Source: Nitrospira sp.
GTDB lineage: Bacteria; Nitrospirota; Nitrospiria; Nitrospirales; Nitrospiraceae
NCBI GenBank assembly: GCA_024331045.1
Contig: JANDJC010000009.1
Location: 1 to 64,000 of the forward strand
Length of the DNA stretch: 64,000 nt
Direction of reading: 5' to 3'
Part shown: piece by piece, positions 1 through 9,084 of the stretch
Layout of the letters: each line of letters begins with the position of its first letter
Position numbering within the stretch: position 1 is the first letter of the stretch
Made by a program: the position numbers and the translations under genes
Notes under the pieces: model-generated
The model's database searches: none
What the model was told of the DNA's origin: nothing
The model's input: only the letters and a program-made list of their open reading frames with translations

Positions 1-1196
1 TTGTTGGTTCGAAATGCTGGAAATTCGACATTTGACATCATGACGAACGCGGGGCTGTCCATCAGGCGGGGGAGTGAATCCCGTCGGACTTTGAGGAGCA
101 GCACGTCTCCTCCGCGGAGAATCCGGTCGTTTAGGTTTTCATGAACGACCTTGCCGTGGTGCCGAATGGCCAGGACGGTTGCACCAAAGTTGTCTCTGAA
201 CCGAATGCCTTTCAGGGATCGGCCGTCGAGCACCGAATAGGGAGCGACAACGGCTTCTAGCAACTGAGTATCCTCGGATACTATATCCTTGTCGTGCCAC
301 TTGATCTCAGGTTTTAGGGCTATACCCACTCGTTCTTGCAACTGTTTGATTTGCGCGACGTTGCATCGAACGAGCAATACGTCCCCCGCCTGCAGCACCA
401 TGGAAGGATCGGGAGACAGGGCTCGGCCTGCTCCTCGTCGAACTTCCAAAATGTCAAGTTCGATGTCCTTGACCAACGGGCAATCGCCGACGGTGGTGCC
501 GACGGACTTGGCTTCGGGAAGCAGAACGATCTCCGTCAAGTATTCGTCCATGCTGAAATGCCGCGTCAGATCCCCGCCAGCTCGGCGGTCCGGGATTAAG
601 CGCAGCCCAACGGCCAGCATGTACACCACGCCTGCGGCAAAGAACACCACACCAAGCGACGTCGTCTCGAACATGGCGAATTCCGGTTGCCCGTACCGCT
701 TGGCAATGGAGCTGACCACGATATTGGTTGAGGTGCCGATCAATGTGCAGACGCCGCCAAACATGGAGGCAAAGGAGAGCGGCATCAATAGTTTGGAGGG
801 ACTCACGCCGAGCGTGGGCGCCATGCCGATCACGACCGGCATCAGCATCGCGACCGCGGCAGTATTGTTGATGAAGGCGGAGATGGATCCCACGGTGAGC
901 ATCATCGTGAGCAGCAAGATCGTGGTGCCGTGTCGGCTGAACCGCATCAACCAGGAGCTGAGGATGTTTAAGGCCCCGCTTTTGAAAAGACCGGCGCTTA
1001 AGACCAACATGGCGCCGACTGTCACCGTCGCGGGGTTACTGAAGCCGGCCAGGCCCTCCTCAGGAGTCAGAATGCCGCCGAGCAGCAGCACGGCTATGAT
1101 GCCGAGCGCCACGACATCCACGGGTAGCTTTTCTGTAACGAACAAGACGACCGCGACGACGGTGACGACAAGCACGAATCCCATTTCAAGAGACAT
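1..1196 (-). CDS. SLC13/DASS-type permease with TrkA-C domains (3' part beyond window)
   Basis: The protein is read from the minus strand and runs off the left edge, so the ORF track lists only its antisense shadow. It starts MSLEMGFVLV with a good GAGGAAAG ribosome site. The N-terminal part has hydrophobic helices with the permease signature FINNTAAVAMLMPV and the GTSTNIVV hairpin typical of the SLC13/CitT (ArsB/NhaD) superfamily. After about residue 210 there are two soluble RCK/TrkA-C-like segments (ILEVRRGAGRAL and VLDGRSLKGIRF), which probably gate transport or bind a ligand. A second membrane half is expected beyond the edge. The substrate (sulfate, dicarboxylate or other anion) cannot be read. 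It lies 208 nt downstream of the MacB-like permease on the same strand. Confidence 0.85.
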   Translation of the reverse strand, partial: MSLEMGFVLVVTVVAVVLFVTEKLPVDVVALGIIAVLLLGGILTPEEGLAGFSNPATVTVGAMLVLSAGLFKSGALNILSSWLMRFSRHGTTILLLTMMLTVGSISAFINNTAAVAMLMPVVIGMAPTLGVSPSKLLMPLSFASMFGGVCTLIGTSTNIVVSSIAKRYGQPEFAMFETTSLGVVFFAAGVVYMLAVGLRLIPDRRAGGDLTRHFSMDEYLTEIVLLPEAKSVGTTVGDCPLVKDIELDILEVRRGAGRALSPDPSMVLQAGDVLLVRCNVAQIKQLQERVGIALKPEIKWHDKDIVSEDTQLLEAVVAPYSVLDGRSLKGIRFRDNFGATVLAIRHHGKVVHENLNDRILRGGDVLLLKVRRDSLPRLMDSPAFVMMSNVEFPAFRTN

Positions 1197-1404
1197 GGGA
1201 ATCTTTCCTCAAAGGAAACCGAGATGCTCTTGGTTGGCGAGCTGGAACGGAGAATCGGACTTCGATTCCGTGCGCATGCGTCGCCGTCGGCGTGGAAAAC
1301 GCGTCACATGATAGCGATTGTGGGCAGGCAATATCCATGAGTTCGATGGTTCGCGCGATGTGGCGAGGACGAGTAGGGAGGAATGCCCTTGCGCGGGATG
1401 CCCC

Positions 1405-2637
1405 TCACTCGTACCGCATGGCGTCGATCGGGTTCAGTTTCGACGCCTTGTTGGCCGGATAGAGGCCGAAGAACAGCCCCACGGCGAGCGAAAACAGGAA
1501 GGAAGCGGCCACCGCACGCGAATTGATGATCGTGGGCCACCCGATCATGGCCGTGAGCAGCCGAGCGATACCGACACCCGTCGCGACGCCGAGCAGGCCC
1601 CCCAAGGCCGTCATGATCACGGCTTCGATGAGAAACTGAAACAGGATGTGCGCCCGCGTGGCGCCGACCGCCATGCGCAGGCCGATTTCCCGCGTCCGTT
1701 CCGTGACCGAGACCAGCAGGATGTTCATGATGCCGATGCCGCCCACGACCAACGAGATGGAGGCGATGCTCATCAGCATGAGCATCATGGTCCGACTCGC
1801 CCCGGCGATGGTCTGGGCGATGTCTTCCAAGGTGCGAATCGTAAAGTCATCCTCGTCGGACGGCTGCAACCGGTGTCTGGTTCGCAACAGATCCCGGATG
1901 TCCTCCGTGACGGCCGGAACGTCGGCGTGCGTGTCCGTCTCCACGAGAACGATCCCCACGGTTCCCAGAAAGCTTGTGCCGAAGACCTTGCGTTCGGCGG
2001 TCGAAAAGGGCAGCACGACCAGATCGTCTTGATCCTGGCCGGTGACGGATTGCCCCTTGGAGCCCAGCACACCGATCACGTGAAAGGGGACGTTGCGGAT
2101 GCGGATCTCGGCGCCCACGACGTCTTCTCCCGGCTCGAACAAGTTCCGAACGACGGTCGTTCCCAACACGGCGACCTTGGCCGCCGAGTCCAAGTCCGAC
2201 TGGGTAAAGAACGACCCTTGGATGATCGGCCAGTTGCGCAGGTGGGGGAACAACGGCGTCGTGCCGAAGACGACCGTGCTCCAGTTCTTGTTTTCCCGGA
2301 CGACCTGCAGTACGGATCGGCTTCCGTACAGAACCGCCGTCACGCCGGACACTTTTCTCTCGATGTCCTCGGCGTCGTCAACGGTCAGGGTGGAGGCCGT
2401 ACCCAGACCGCCGCGGATGCCCCCGACCGTCGTCGCGCCGGGGATGACGATGAGGACGTTGGTGCCCAGACTGGCGATCTCCGCCTGGATCGCGGCGGTC
2501 GCGCCCTGCCCCAGGCTCACCATGGCCACGACGGCGCCGATGCCGATGATGACGCCGAGCATGGTCAGCCCGGCCCGCAAGGGATTGCGCCTGAGCACGC
2601 GAAGGGCGGAGAGGATTGTCAGCCAGAGGAAAGACAT
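1405..2637 (-). CDS. MacB/FtsX-type ABC transporter permease
   Basis: 410 residues. The start is placed at MSFLWLTILSALRVL; the track's longer version adds unlikely upstream sequence. The N-terminal membrane helix (NPLRAGLTMLGVIIGIGAVV) is followed by a large periplasmic MacB_PCD domain (about residues 45-270) and three C-terminal helices of the FtsX family ending in NPIDAMRYE, a typical MacB C-terminus. The family couples cytoplasmic ATP hydrolysis to movements of a periplasmic adaptor that push substrates through TolC-type channels. The MacA-like adaptor lies 103 nt upstream. No nucleotide-binding domain is fused to it or encoded beside it, so the ATPase must come from elsewhere. Substrate unknown. 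Confidence 0.92.
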   Translation of the reverse strand: MSFLWLTILSALRVLRRNPLRAGLTMLGVIIGIGAVVAMVSLGQGATAAIQAEIASLGTNVLIVIPGATTVGGIRGGLGTASTLTVDDAEDIERKVSGVTAVLYGSRSVLQVVRENKNWSTVVFGTTPLFPHLRNWPIIQGSFFTQSDLDSAAKVAVLGTTVVRNLFEPGEDVVGAEIRIRNVPFHVIGVLGSKGQSVTGQDQDDLVVLPFSTAERKVFGTSFLGTVGIVLVETDTHADVPAVTEDIRDLLRTRHRLQPSDEDDFTIRTLEDIAQTIAGASRTMMLMLMSIASISLVVGGIGIMNILLVSVTERTREIGLRMAVGATRAHILFQFLIEAVIMTALGGLLGVATGVGIARLLTAMIGWPTIINSRAVAASFLFSLAVGLFFGLYPANKASKLNPIDAMRYE

Positions 2638-2740
2638 TGTCCCGTTACCGATTCCGACTCTCGTTGATGCCGTCGCCTCTCCTGAGCCCGGCGCGCCGGA
2701 CCCGATCAATGAACCACGGGCGAACCAGAGGCCCCGCCCA

Positions 2741-4075
2741 TCATCTGACCTTGGGACCGAGCTCGAACCCCGGCGGCAACGTTCGGTTTCGCCCTTCATC
2801 GGGCGTTTCAATGCCGACGACGACCTGGTCGCCTTCCCGTAGTGCACCGTCCACGATTTCCGTATAGAGGGAATCGGCAATGCCGGTCGTCACCGGCACG
2901 CGGCGGACTTGCCCGTCGGCGTCTTTCACCCAGACGGCCGTCGTCTTGCGGTCGATCGGCGCGCCGGGCATCCGAAACCGCAGGGCTCCGTTCGGCACCC
3001 TGAGCGCCCGTTCTTTTTCCTCCGTGACGATCGTGACCGTCGCGGTCATGCCGGGTTTCAGTTTCAGGTGTCGGTTGTCGACCGTGATGACGACGTCGTA
3101 GGTCACGACGTTTTGGACGACGACCGGCGCATGGCGGACCTGTGCGACGGTCCCTTCGAACCATTCTCTGGGGTAGGCGTCCACGCGGAAACGGGCCGGT
3201 TTGCCTTCGACCACGCCGCCGATGTCGGCTTCGCTCACGTTGGCGTTGACCTGCATCCGCGACAAGTCTTGCGCGATCACGAACAACGTCGGGGTTTGAA
3301 AGCTGGCGGCGACGGTTTGGCCGACATCCACATTACGGGAGATGACGATGCCGTCCACCGGAGAATAGATGGTGGTGTAGCCAAGGTCCAGTTCAGCCGC
3401 TGCGAGGGTCGCGTGGGCCTGCTCGAGCTGCGCTTGGGCCGCCTCCACCTGCGCGAGGGCGTCTTGATAGTTGGTGTCGGCCAGGTCGAGTTCGGCCTGC
3501 GAGACGAACTCCTGCTCTCGCAAGGCCGCCATGCGATCGCGATCCCGCTTCCTCTGCGCGGCGAGGTTCTTCGCCTTGGCCAAACCGGCCGATGCGCTTT
3601 TGACTGTCGCACGGGCTTGAGCGAGGCGGGCCAGAAACGGTTGCTGATCGAGCTGGGCCAGCACCTGGCCCTTCGTGACCTCGGAATTAAAGTCCACGAA
3701 CAGTCGAGCGATTTTACCAGAAACTTGACTGCCGACTTGGACGGACATGACTGGATTGACCGTGCCGGTCGCGGTCACCAAAGCGGTGATGGGACCCCGG
3801 TCGACGGGGAGGGTCTTGTAGATGACCGGAGGCGCGGACGACGTCCACCAGTACCAAGCTCCGGCGCCCAGTGCGAGCAGAGCCGTCCCAATTCCGATGA
3901 GCCAGGGAAGGCGGGACATCGGCCCTGTGGGGGGGGCCTCAATTCTGGAACTGTGAGGGGCCAGGTCTCGTTCAGCCGGTGGAAGGGGGGAGGGCAGGGC
4001 GGACGGATTCCGTTCGCGTGCAACCGGTTGGGTTGTCCGGCTATCAGGGGGTGATTCACTCGGCTCGCCGATCAT
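2741..4075 (-). CDS. MacA/HlyD-type periplasmic adaptor (RND/ABC efflux membrane fusion protein)
   Basis: 444 residues from the ATG that overlaps the P-type ATPase stop by four bases (ATGA); the track start is too far upstream. A proline-rich cytoplasmic tail of about 55 residues precedes one membrane helix (WLIGIGTALLALGAGAWYWW). Then come a barrel-sandwich lipoyl half (VNPVMSVQVGSQVSGKIARL), a long coiled coil rich in Ala/Gln (AQARATVKSA... QAQLEQAHATLAAAELDL), the second lipoyl half (YSPVDGIVISRNVDVGQTV) and beta-barrel domains. It probably bridges the downstream MacB-like permease to an outer-membrane channel. Translational coupling to the P-type ATPase suggests one transcript, although the functions look unrelated. 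Confidence 0.92.
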   Translation of the reverse strand: MIGEPSESPPDSRTTQPVARERNPSALPSPLPPAERDLAPHSSRIEAPPTGPMSRLPWLIGIGTALLALGAGAWYWWTSSAPPVIYKTLPVDRGPITALVTATGTVNPVMSVQVGSQVSGKIARLFVDFNSEVTKGQVLAQLDQQPFLARLAQARATVKSASAGLAKAKNLAAQRKRDRDRMAALREQEFVSQAELDLADTNYQDALAQVEAAQAQLEQAHATLAAAELDLGYTTIYSPVDGIVISRNVDVGQTVAASFQTPTLFVIAQDLSRMQVNANVSEADIGGVVEGKPARFRVDAYPREWFEGTVAQVRHAPVVVQNVVTYDVVITVDNRHLKLKPGMTATVTIVTEEKERALRVPNGALRFRMPGAPIDRKTTAVWVKDADGQVRRVPVTTGIADSLYTEIVDGALREGDQVVVGIETPDEGRNRTLPPGFELGPKVR

Positions 4076-6873
4076 GCGGGCAGTTCCCTCTGCGCCAATG
4101 GCGACGGTCGCCGCCTCAACCGATTGACGAACAGCTTGCGTCCTTCCTCGGCCAGAAGCAATCCTGCTCCTCCCATGGTTAATGGACCGAAGATCCACGG
4201 CGGAAGGGAGCTGGTGCCAAACAGGCGATGGCCGATCGGCGTATAGGCCACGAATGCAAAGATAACCAGCTCCGCGAGGATTCCCCAGAGGATGAGCGGA
4301 TTGGAGAACCAGCCGATCCTGGCAACGGAGAGATGGTCAGATCGGCAGGCGAATACGTTGGCGACCTGAGCCAGCACAATGGCCGCCAGGGTGACGGTCG
4401 TGGCCTCACGGTAGAGAGGAGAGGACCAGTCAAGCGGCGTGCCCCACACCCATCCTTGGCTGGTCAGATACAGAAAAAACGCCGTCATCGCCGTGACCGC
4501 TTCGATCACACCCAAAAAGAGGTACGCTCTCAGAAGCAGGGGAAGGTTCAGCATCCGTTCGCGCCGGTCGCGCGGCGGACGATCCATGACGTCGATGTGG
4601 GGCCGCTCCGCACCGAGGCCGAGCGCCGGAATCATGTCGGTGCCGAGATCGACCGCCAGTATTTGGGGAACCGTGAGCGCTAGTGGCCAGCCGGCGAGGC
4701 CATATCCCACAAAGGGGACGATTTCCGGGACGTTGCTTGCCAAGATATAGGTGGAGAACTTGCGGATGTTGTCGTACACCGTCCGGCCTTCTTCGATCGC
4801 ATACACGATCGTCGCGAAGTTGTCGTCGAGCACAATCATGTCGGCCGTTTCTTTGGCAACGTCGGACCCGCTGAGGCCCATGGCCACGCCAATGTCTGCT
4901 CGTTTGAGCGCCGGCGCGTCGTTGACGCCATCGCCTGTGACGGCCACGACTTCACCCATGTCCTTGAGTATGGACACCACTCGAAGTTTGTGGCGCGGCG
5001 CCATGCGCGCAAACAGAGGTGGAGAGCCGACCGGCGATGGCTTCAAGAGCTCACGTAATTGTTCATCGCTCAGATGGTCGAGCTGAGTGCCCTCGATGAC
5101 GGTGGGGGGGACGTTCGCATCCTCGGTCCTCTGGCCCGCCACCAAGCCGATTTCCCTCGCCACGGCCAATGCGGTCAGCGGATGGTCGCCGGTGATCATC
5201 ACGACGCGGACGCCGGCTTGGCGACAGATAGCGACGGCTGCCGGCACTTCTCGCCTTGGTGGGTCCACCATGGCGACCAGACCCAAAAAGGTGAGGTCTC
5301 GCTCAATGGTCTCCACTTCGATCCGTTCGGGTTGGTGAGCGACCTCGCGCATGGCGATCGCCAGCACTCGGTGGGCTTGCTCCGCGAAGGCTCGGCTTTG
5401 ATTGGTGATCGTTGCCCGTTCCTCCTCCGTCAGGGGATGGGACGTTCCGTTCAGGAGGATTGCAGTGCAGAGTGGCAGCACCGATTCGGGAGCGCCCTTG
5501 GTGAAGGCGAGCAGTCGGCCTTCCGACCAATGGAGTGTGCTCATTCGTTTGCGATCAGCATCAAAGGGTAACTCTCCCATGCGGCGGAGAGACGGGCGAT
5601 GGGCCAAGCCATGGTCGATAACGAATTCCAGAAGCGCCACTTCGGTAGGATCGCCAGTCGCTGTCCACCGTCCGTCTGCCCGCCGGATCCGCTTGGCGTT
5701 ATGGCAATGGAGCAGTACGTCGAAAAACCGCCGCCAACGGTGTGCTTCCGCCAAGCTGATCAACCGGCCCGCGGCCACGAAACAGGCTTCCCGCGACTCG
5801 ACCACCATACCGTCCACATAGAAGCGATCGACCTTCATGCGGTTTTCGGTCAAGGTGCCGGTCTTGTCGGTACAGATGACGGTCGTACAGCCGAGTGTTT
5901 CGACAGCGGGCAAATGTTTGATCAGCATGTTCCGCTTCGCCATGCGTTGGCTGCTCATGGCGAGGGCCAAGGTGACGGTCGGCAACAATCCCTCCGGTAC
6001 GTTGGCCACGATGATGCCGATGCCGAAGACGAAGCTGGTCCAGAGACTCAAGCCTGTCCACAGGCCGATCAAGAAGGAGGCGATGCCGATGGTTACAGAC
6101 AGGGCGGCCACCGTTCGCGTCACTTTGGCGATCTCCAGTTGAAGCGGACTGGCACCGGCTTCTGTAGCGGTGGCCAGGGCGGCAACCTTGCCGAATTCCG
6201 AGCGCATGCCGGTGGCGAACACGACGGCTCGCCCATGTCCCGAGAGAATCGTCGTGCCCGCAAACACGAGGTTCGGCAGATCGAGTCGATGGCCATCCGC
6301 GACGGGATCGGCCGTCCGCCGTTTGGGATGTGCCTCGCCCGTCAGGGCGGCGTTGTCTACCCGCATGCCGATCGCTTCGACGAGACGTGCATCCGCCGGC
6401 ACACACTCGCCTTCCTCAAGGATCAGCAGGTCGCCGGGTACGATGTTGCGCCGCTCGATTTCGACTGGTTGTCCATCACGCATCACCCACGCCTTGTCTG
6501 GCAACAGGCGACGGAGCGCTGCGAAAGTTTGTTCCGCCTTGTATTCCTGAATGAAGGCGAAGACGGCGTTGATCACAATGACGGCCACGATGGCCCAGCC
6601 TATCGTGGCCATGCTTTCGTCCGGATTCAGCCAGTCCGCCAGGAACGATAAGCCGGCTGCGATCCACAGGAGGATGGCGAGAAAGTGGGTGAAATGGCGG
6701 TTGAGGTTCCGGAGCAGGGAGCTTCGGCCTGGCTCAAGCAGCATGTTCGGGCCATACTCCTGAAGTCGCCTGCTGGCTTCGTGGGAGGCAAGACCGGCTT
6801 CGGTCGTGGCCAATTGTCGCAGCACCTCCTCCACCGAGAGGCGGTGGATGTCTTCGTGGGTCAGTTCAGACAC
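4072..6873 (-). CDS. Class II P-type cation-transporting ATPase
   Basis: 933 residues, full length for a P2-type pump. It has an N-terminal cation-ATPase domain (HRLSVEEVLRQL), an actuator TGE at 178-180, a phosphorylation motif DKTGT with Asp336, MVDPPR, TGDHPLTA and the hinge GDGVNDAPALKRADIGVAMG. Helix 4 reads IIVANVPEGLLPTVTLALA, and later segments read LDDNFATIVYAIEEGR and LGTDMIPALGLGAERP. These resemble Na,K/H,K-ATPase (type IIC) rather than SERCA. It should move a cation across the inner membrane at ATP cost; the ion is not certain. It overlaps the upstream USP by 8 nt and the downstream MacA by 4 nt. Confidence 0.95.
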   Translation of the reverse strand: MSELTHEDIHRLSVEEVLRQLATTEAGLASHEASRRLQEYGPNMLLEPGRSSLLRNLNRHFTHFLAILLWIAAGLSFLADWLNPDESMATIGWAIVAVIVINAVFAFIQEYKAEQTFAALRRLLPDKAWVMRDGQPVEIERRNIVPGDLLILEEGECVPADARLVEAIGMRVDNAALTGEAHPKRRTADPVADGHRLDLPNLVFAGTTILSGHGRAVVFATGMRSEFGKVAALATATEAGASPLQLEIAKVTRTVAALSVTIGIASFLIGLWTGLSLWTSFVFGIGIIVANVPEGLLPTVTLALAMSSQRMAKRNMLIKHLPAVETLGCTTVICTDKTGTLTENRMKVDRFYVDGMVVESREACFVAAGRLISLAEAHRWRRFFDVLLHCHNAKRIRRADGRWTATGDPTEVALLEFVIDHGLAHRPSLRRMGELPFDADRKRMSTLHWSEGRLLAFTKGAPESVLPLCTAILLNGTSHPLTEEERATITNQSRAFAEQAHRVLAIAMREVAHQPERIEVETIERDLTFLGLVAMVDPPRREVPAAVAICRQAGVRVVMITGDHPLTALAVAREIGLVAGQRTEDANVPPTVIEGTQLDHLSDEQLRELLKPSPVGSPPLFARMAPRHKLRVVSILKDMGEVVAVTGDGVNDAPALKRADIGVAMGLSGSDVAKETADMIVLDDNFATIVYAIEEGRTVYDNIRKFSTYILASNVPEIVPFVGYGLAGWPLALTVPQILAVDLGTDMIPALGLGAERPHIDVMDRPPRDRRERMLNLPLLLRAYLFLGVIEAVTAMTAFFLYLTSQGWVWGTPLDWSSPLYREATTVTLAAIVLAQVANVFACRSDHLSVARIGWFSNPLILWGILAELVIFAFVAYTPIGHRLFGTSSLPPWIFGPLTMGGAGLLLAEEGRKLFVNRLRRRPSPLAQRELPA

Positions 6874-7771
6874 GCAGGCCTCGAACGATCAATACTGAGC
6901 AGGGGGCGTACTTCAGGACCGTTTCCGAGACGCTTCCCAAGTGGAGTTGCTTCTGGGAGGACAATCCTCGTGAGCCAACGGTCAGGAGGTCAACGTGGTT
7001 GAGTGTCGCCAGCCGAATGATAGCATCGGTGACATGGTCGAACTGCACTTCGGTGGTTACAGCAAAGCCGTCTTTGAGGAAGTCTTCCCGCATCTTGGCG
7101 ACCAGCATCGTCGCCCGTTCAAAGGCCGGCTCGTTGAGTGATGTGATCTGCTGCTCGGTCAGGTAACGAGCCGCCAGATCCGTGACCGGCGAGAGGGCAG
7201 CCGAAAAGATGATAATTGAGGCAGATTCGGGCAGGATGCCGGACCGGAGAAATTTCGCCGCTCGCCGAGAATAGCGCGATTCATCAACTGCCAGAAGGAC
7301 TCGATCAATGGACGTGATCGGCTGTTTGACGGCAAGCACCGCGCAGTCAGCGAGGGCCGCAACCTTACGGGTGACACTGCCGAGGAGAAAGCCTTTGATA
7401 TCACTCACGCCGCGTGTCCCAAGAACGATGAGGTCCATTCGCTCGTGGGCGGCTCGTTGAACGATCGTGGCGGCGGGAGAGCCATGCAGTAAAAGGGACC
7501 GCACCGCCGTGCGTGGGCGCAGGGGCGATTGGCTGAGAGCCACCTCGAGGCGACTCATGGCCCGACGAAGGATCTCGTGCCCGGATTTTTCGAGAGCCGT
7601 TTTGGCGCCCCGATAGGTCGAGGTGTGAGGCGCGCCTACTGGTTTGAGGTGGCGGGTGTCCATAACATGGAGTACTGTGACGGAAGTCAGGGCGCTTCGG
7701 TCAAATGTACCGACCGCGTCGATCGCCCAGTGGGAAAATTCCGATCCATCCACGGCGCAGAGGATCTTCAT
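6866..7771 (-). CDS. Two-domain universal stress protein
   Basis: 301 residues from MKILCAVDGSEFSHW, chosen because a perfect AGGAGG lies just upstream; the track's longer start is not supported. It has two UspA folds. Domain 1 has the nucleotide-loop pattern VLGTRGVSDIKGFLLGSV, and domain 2 has TVGSRGLSSQKQLHLGSVSETV. Both keep the G-x2-G-x9-G(S/T) signature of ATP-binding Usps. The 3' end overlaps the P-type ATPase start, so the two are translated as a pair. The same USP/P-type ATPase adjacency is known in the mycobacterial DosR regulon (Rv1996/ctpF). Likely an adenylate-sensing stress protein. Confidence 0.93.
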   Translation of the reverse strand: MKILCAVDGSEFSHWAIDAVGTFDRSALTSVTVLHVMDTRHLKPVGAPHTSTYRGAKTALEKSGHEILRRAMSRLEVALSQSPLRPRTAVRSLLLHGSPAATIVQRAAHERMDLIVLGTRGVSDIKGFLLGSVTRKVAALADCAVLAVKQPITSIDRVLLAVDESRYSRRAAKFLRSGILPESASIIIFSAALSPVTDLAARYLTEQQITSLNEPAFERATMLVAKMREDFLKDGFAVTTEVQFDHVTDAIIRLATLNHVDLLTVGSRGLSSQKQLHLGSVSETVLKYAPCSVLIVRGLRV

Positions 7772-7896
7772 GGCGGTTCCTCCTGGAGGGAGTAGGTTCT
7801 GCTGGGTATTTAACCTGCATTGGCTGTGCCTGTAGGGTTGAGGAGAGCCGTGAGGAAGAGGAGAACCAGCCATCATGCTTGATGTTCCACGAGTTG

Positions 7897-7914
7897 TGCG
7901 TGGGGGATCACGCA
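7897..7914. promoter_or_regulatory. Small inverted repeat in the divergent USP/CBS promoter region
   Basis: Arms TGCGTG and CACGCA are separated by six bases. The site lies in the 269-nt gap between the divergent USP (start 7771) and CBS gene (start 8041). It may be an operator but is short enough to be chance. Confidence 0.3.
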
Positions 7915-8040
7915 AGAGCCTGGGGCATTTTGCGGCAGCTTGGTGCCATCACTGTAGTTATTTGGGGCAGTCGGATGACGGCAAAAAAAGAGAGAGGACC
8001 GAACCGAGAAACCAGTCCAACATGGGAGGGAGGTGAAATC

Positions 8041-8559
8041 ATGCCGAGAGGAATGCGTGCGACGGAACAGAAAACCCAGGGTGCTACGCGACCGGAGTTC
8101 TCCTCCATCACAGTGGGACAAGTGATGGAGACGAGGGTGCAGTCGGTTCATCTTCGGACCAAGGGCGACGTAATCGCGTCACTGATGATCGAGGGATTTG
8201 GATCCGTGCCCGTCATTGACCAACGGGGCAAGCTGATCGGAATTGTCAGCGAGCATGATCTGCTGGCGGCCCTTGATGAAGGCCGGGAGCTTGGGACCGT
8301 GACAGCCGGAGAGATCATGACAGGCAATCCCTATTCCGTTCCGGCCGAAACCAATCTCTCCACCCTGGTGCATGTCTTGCGGGCCAGTGATTTGGTGCGA
8401 GTGCCGGTCGTCGACAACAAAAATCGGCTGATTGGCATCATTGCACGTCGTGACGTCTTGCGGGCCTACCTGGGGGGTGGCGCGCTGGAAACGAGGAGAG
8501 CCAGCAAGACGAGGAGGACCAGAAGTAGAATAAGAAAGAACAGAAACACACGAACGTGA
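8041..8559 (+). CDS. CBS-domain pair protein
   Basis: 172 residues from MPRGMRATEQ, preceded by GGAGGTGA; the track version adds 112 residues of intergenic translation. Two CBS motifs (about 32-85 and 95-150) contain GSVPVIDQRGKLIGIVSEHDLL and VRVPVVDNKNRLIGIIARRDVL. Such stand-alone Bateman modules bind AMP/ATP or similar ligands. The C-terminal tail is strongly basic (RRASKTRRTRSRIRKNRNTR) and could bind nucleic acid or membrane. It is followed after 9 nt by a second CBS gene and was probably duplicated from it. Comparable to the DosR-regulated Hrp1 in architecture. Cytoplasmic. Confidence 0.93.
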   Translation: MPRGMRATEQKTQGATRPEFSSITVGQVMETRVQSVHLRTKGDVIASLMIEGFGSVPVIDQRGKLIGIVSEHDLLAALDEGRELGTVTAGEIMTGNPYSVPAETNLSTLVHVLRASDLVRVPVVDNKNRLIGIIARRDVLRAYLGGGALETRRASKTRRTRSRIRKNRNTRT

Positions 8560-8568
8560 GGGGGGACC

Positions 8569-9003
8569 ATGAGGCAGACGGAGTTTTTTCTCAAGGCATG
8601 TGATCCTCGGACTTTGACCGTGGGACAGATGATGCAGGACGCGGTGACGCGGTGTACGCCGCACACCGACGCGGCGACGATTGCCTACCTGATGACGCAT
8701 CGGAATTATGGGAGTCTCCCTGTTGTCGATGAAGAGGGTATGCTCATCGGCATTGTCACCGACTATGATCTTTTGCAGGCGATGATCGACGGTCGAGACC
8801 TACGAAAGATCACAGCGGCGGAGATCATGTCAAAAAATCCCCTGGCAGTCACCGAAGACCAAACGTTGGTCCAGGTGGCCGATCTATTTCAGGATCGATA
8901 CATCACCCGTGTGCCGGTGGTGAAGGAGGGCAAACTGGTGGGGATTCTGGCTCGTCGGGATCTGTTGTTCGGCTATCTGCGGGCTTCGCAGTATTGGGCG
9001 TAG
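8569..9003 (+). CDS. CBS-domain pair protein (second copy)
   Basis: 144 residues, start ATG after a GAGGGGGGA ribosome site. CBS1 (TVGQMMQDAVTRCTP... GSLPVVDEEGMLIGIVTDYDLL) and CBS2 (AAEIMSKNPLAVTEDQ... TRVPVVKEGKLVGILARRDLL) fill the protein and form one Bateman module. It is closely related to the preceding gene in order and sequence, but lacks its basic tail. The two are 9 nt apart and surely co-transcribed. Possible heterodimer; the ligand is unknown. Confidence 0.93.
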   Translation: MRQTEFFLKACDPRTLTVGQMMQDAVTRCTPHTDAATIAYLMTHRNYGSLPVVDEEGMLIGIVTDYDLLQAMIDGRDLRKITAAEIMSKNPLAVTEDQTLVQVADLFQDRYITRVPVVKEGKLVGILARRDLLFGYLRASQYWA

Positions 9004-9084
9004 GTACGGAGACGGGAGATGACCCTACGCTCAAGAAGACGGGCAGAAGGGGAAGGATGATGACTGATCCTGGGGGAGGACGAA

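Noticed and set aside
289-1311. 340-residue plus-strand ORF
   Set aside because: Shadow of the SLC13-type permease on the minus strand; no domain or start site.
1318-2667. 449-residue plus-strand ORF
   Set aside because: Antisense of the MacB-like permease; composition of a shadow frame rich in Arg, Asp and Gly.
2909-4054. 381-residue plus-strand ORF
   Set aside because: Antisense of the MacA-like gene, which has clear family motifs.
5599-6651. 350-residue plus-strand ORF
   Set aside because: Antisense of the P-type ATPase.
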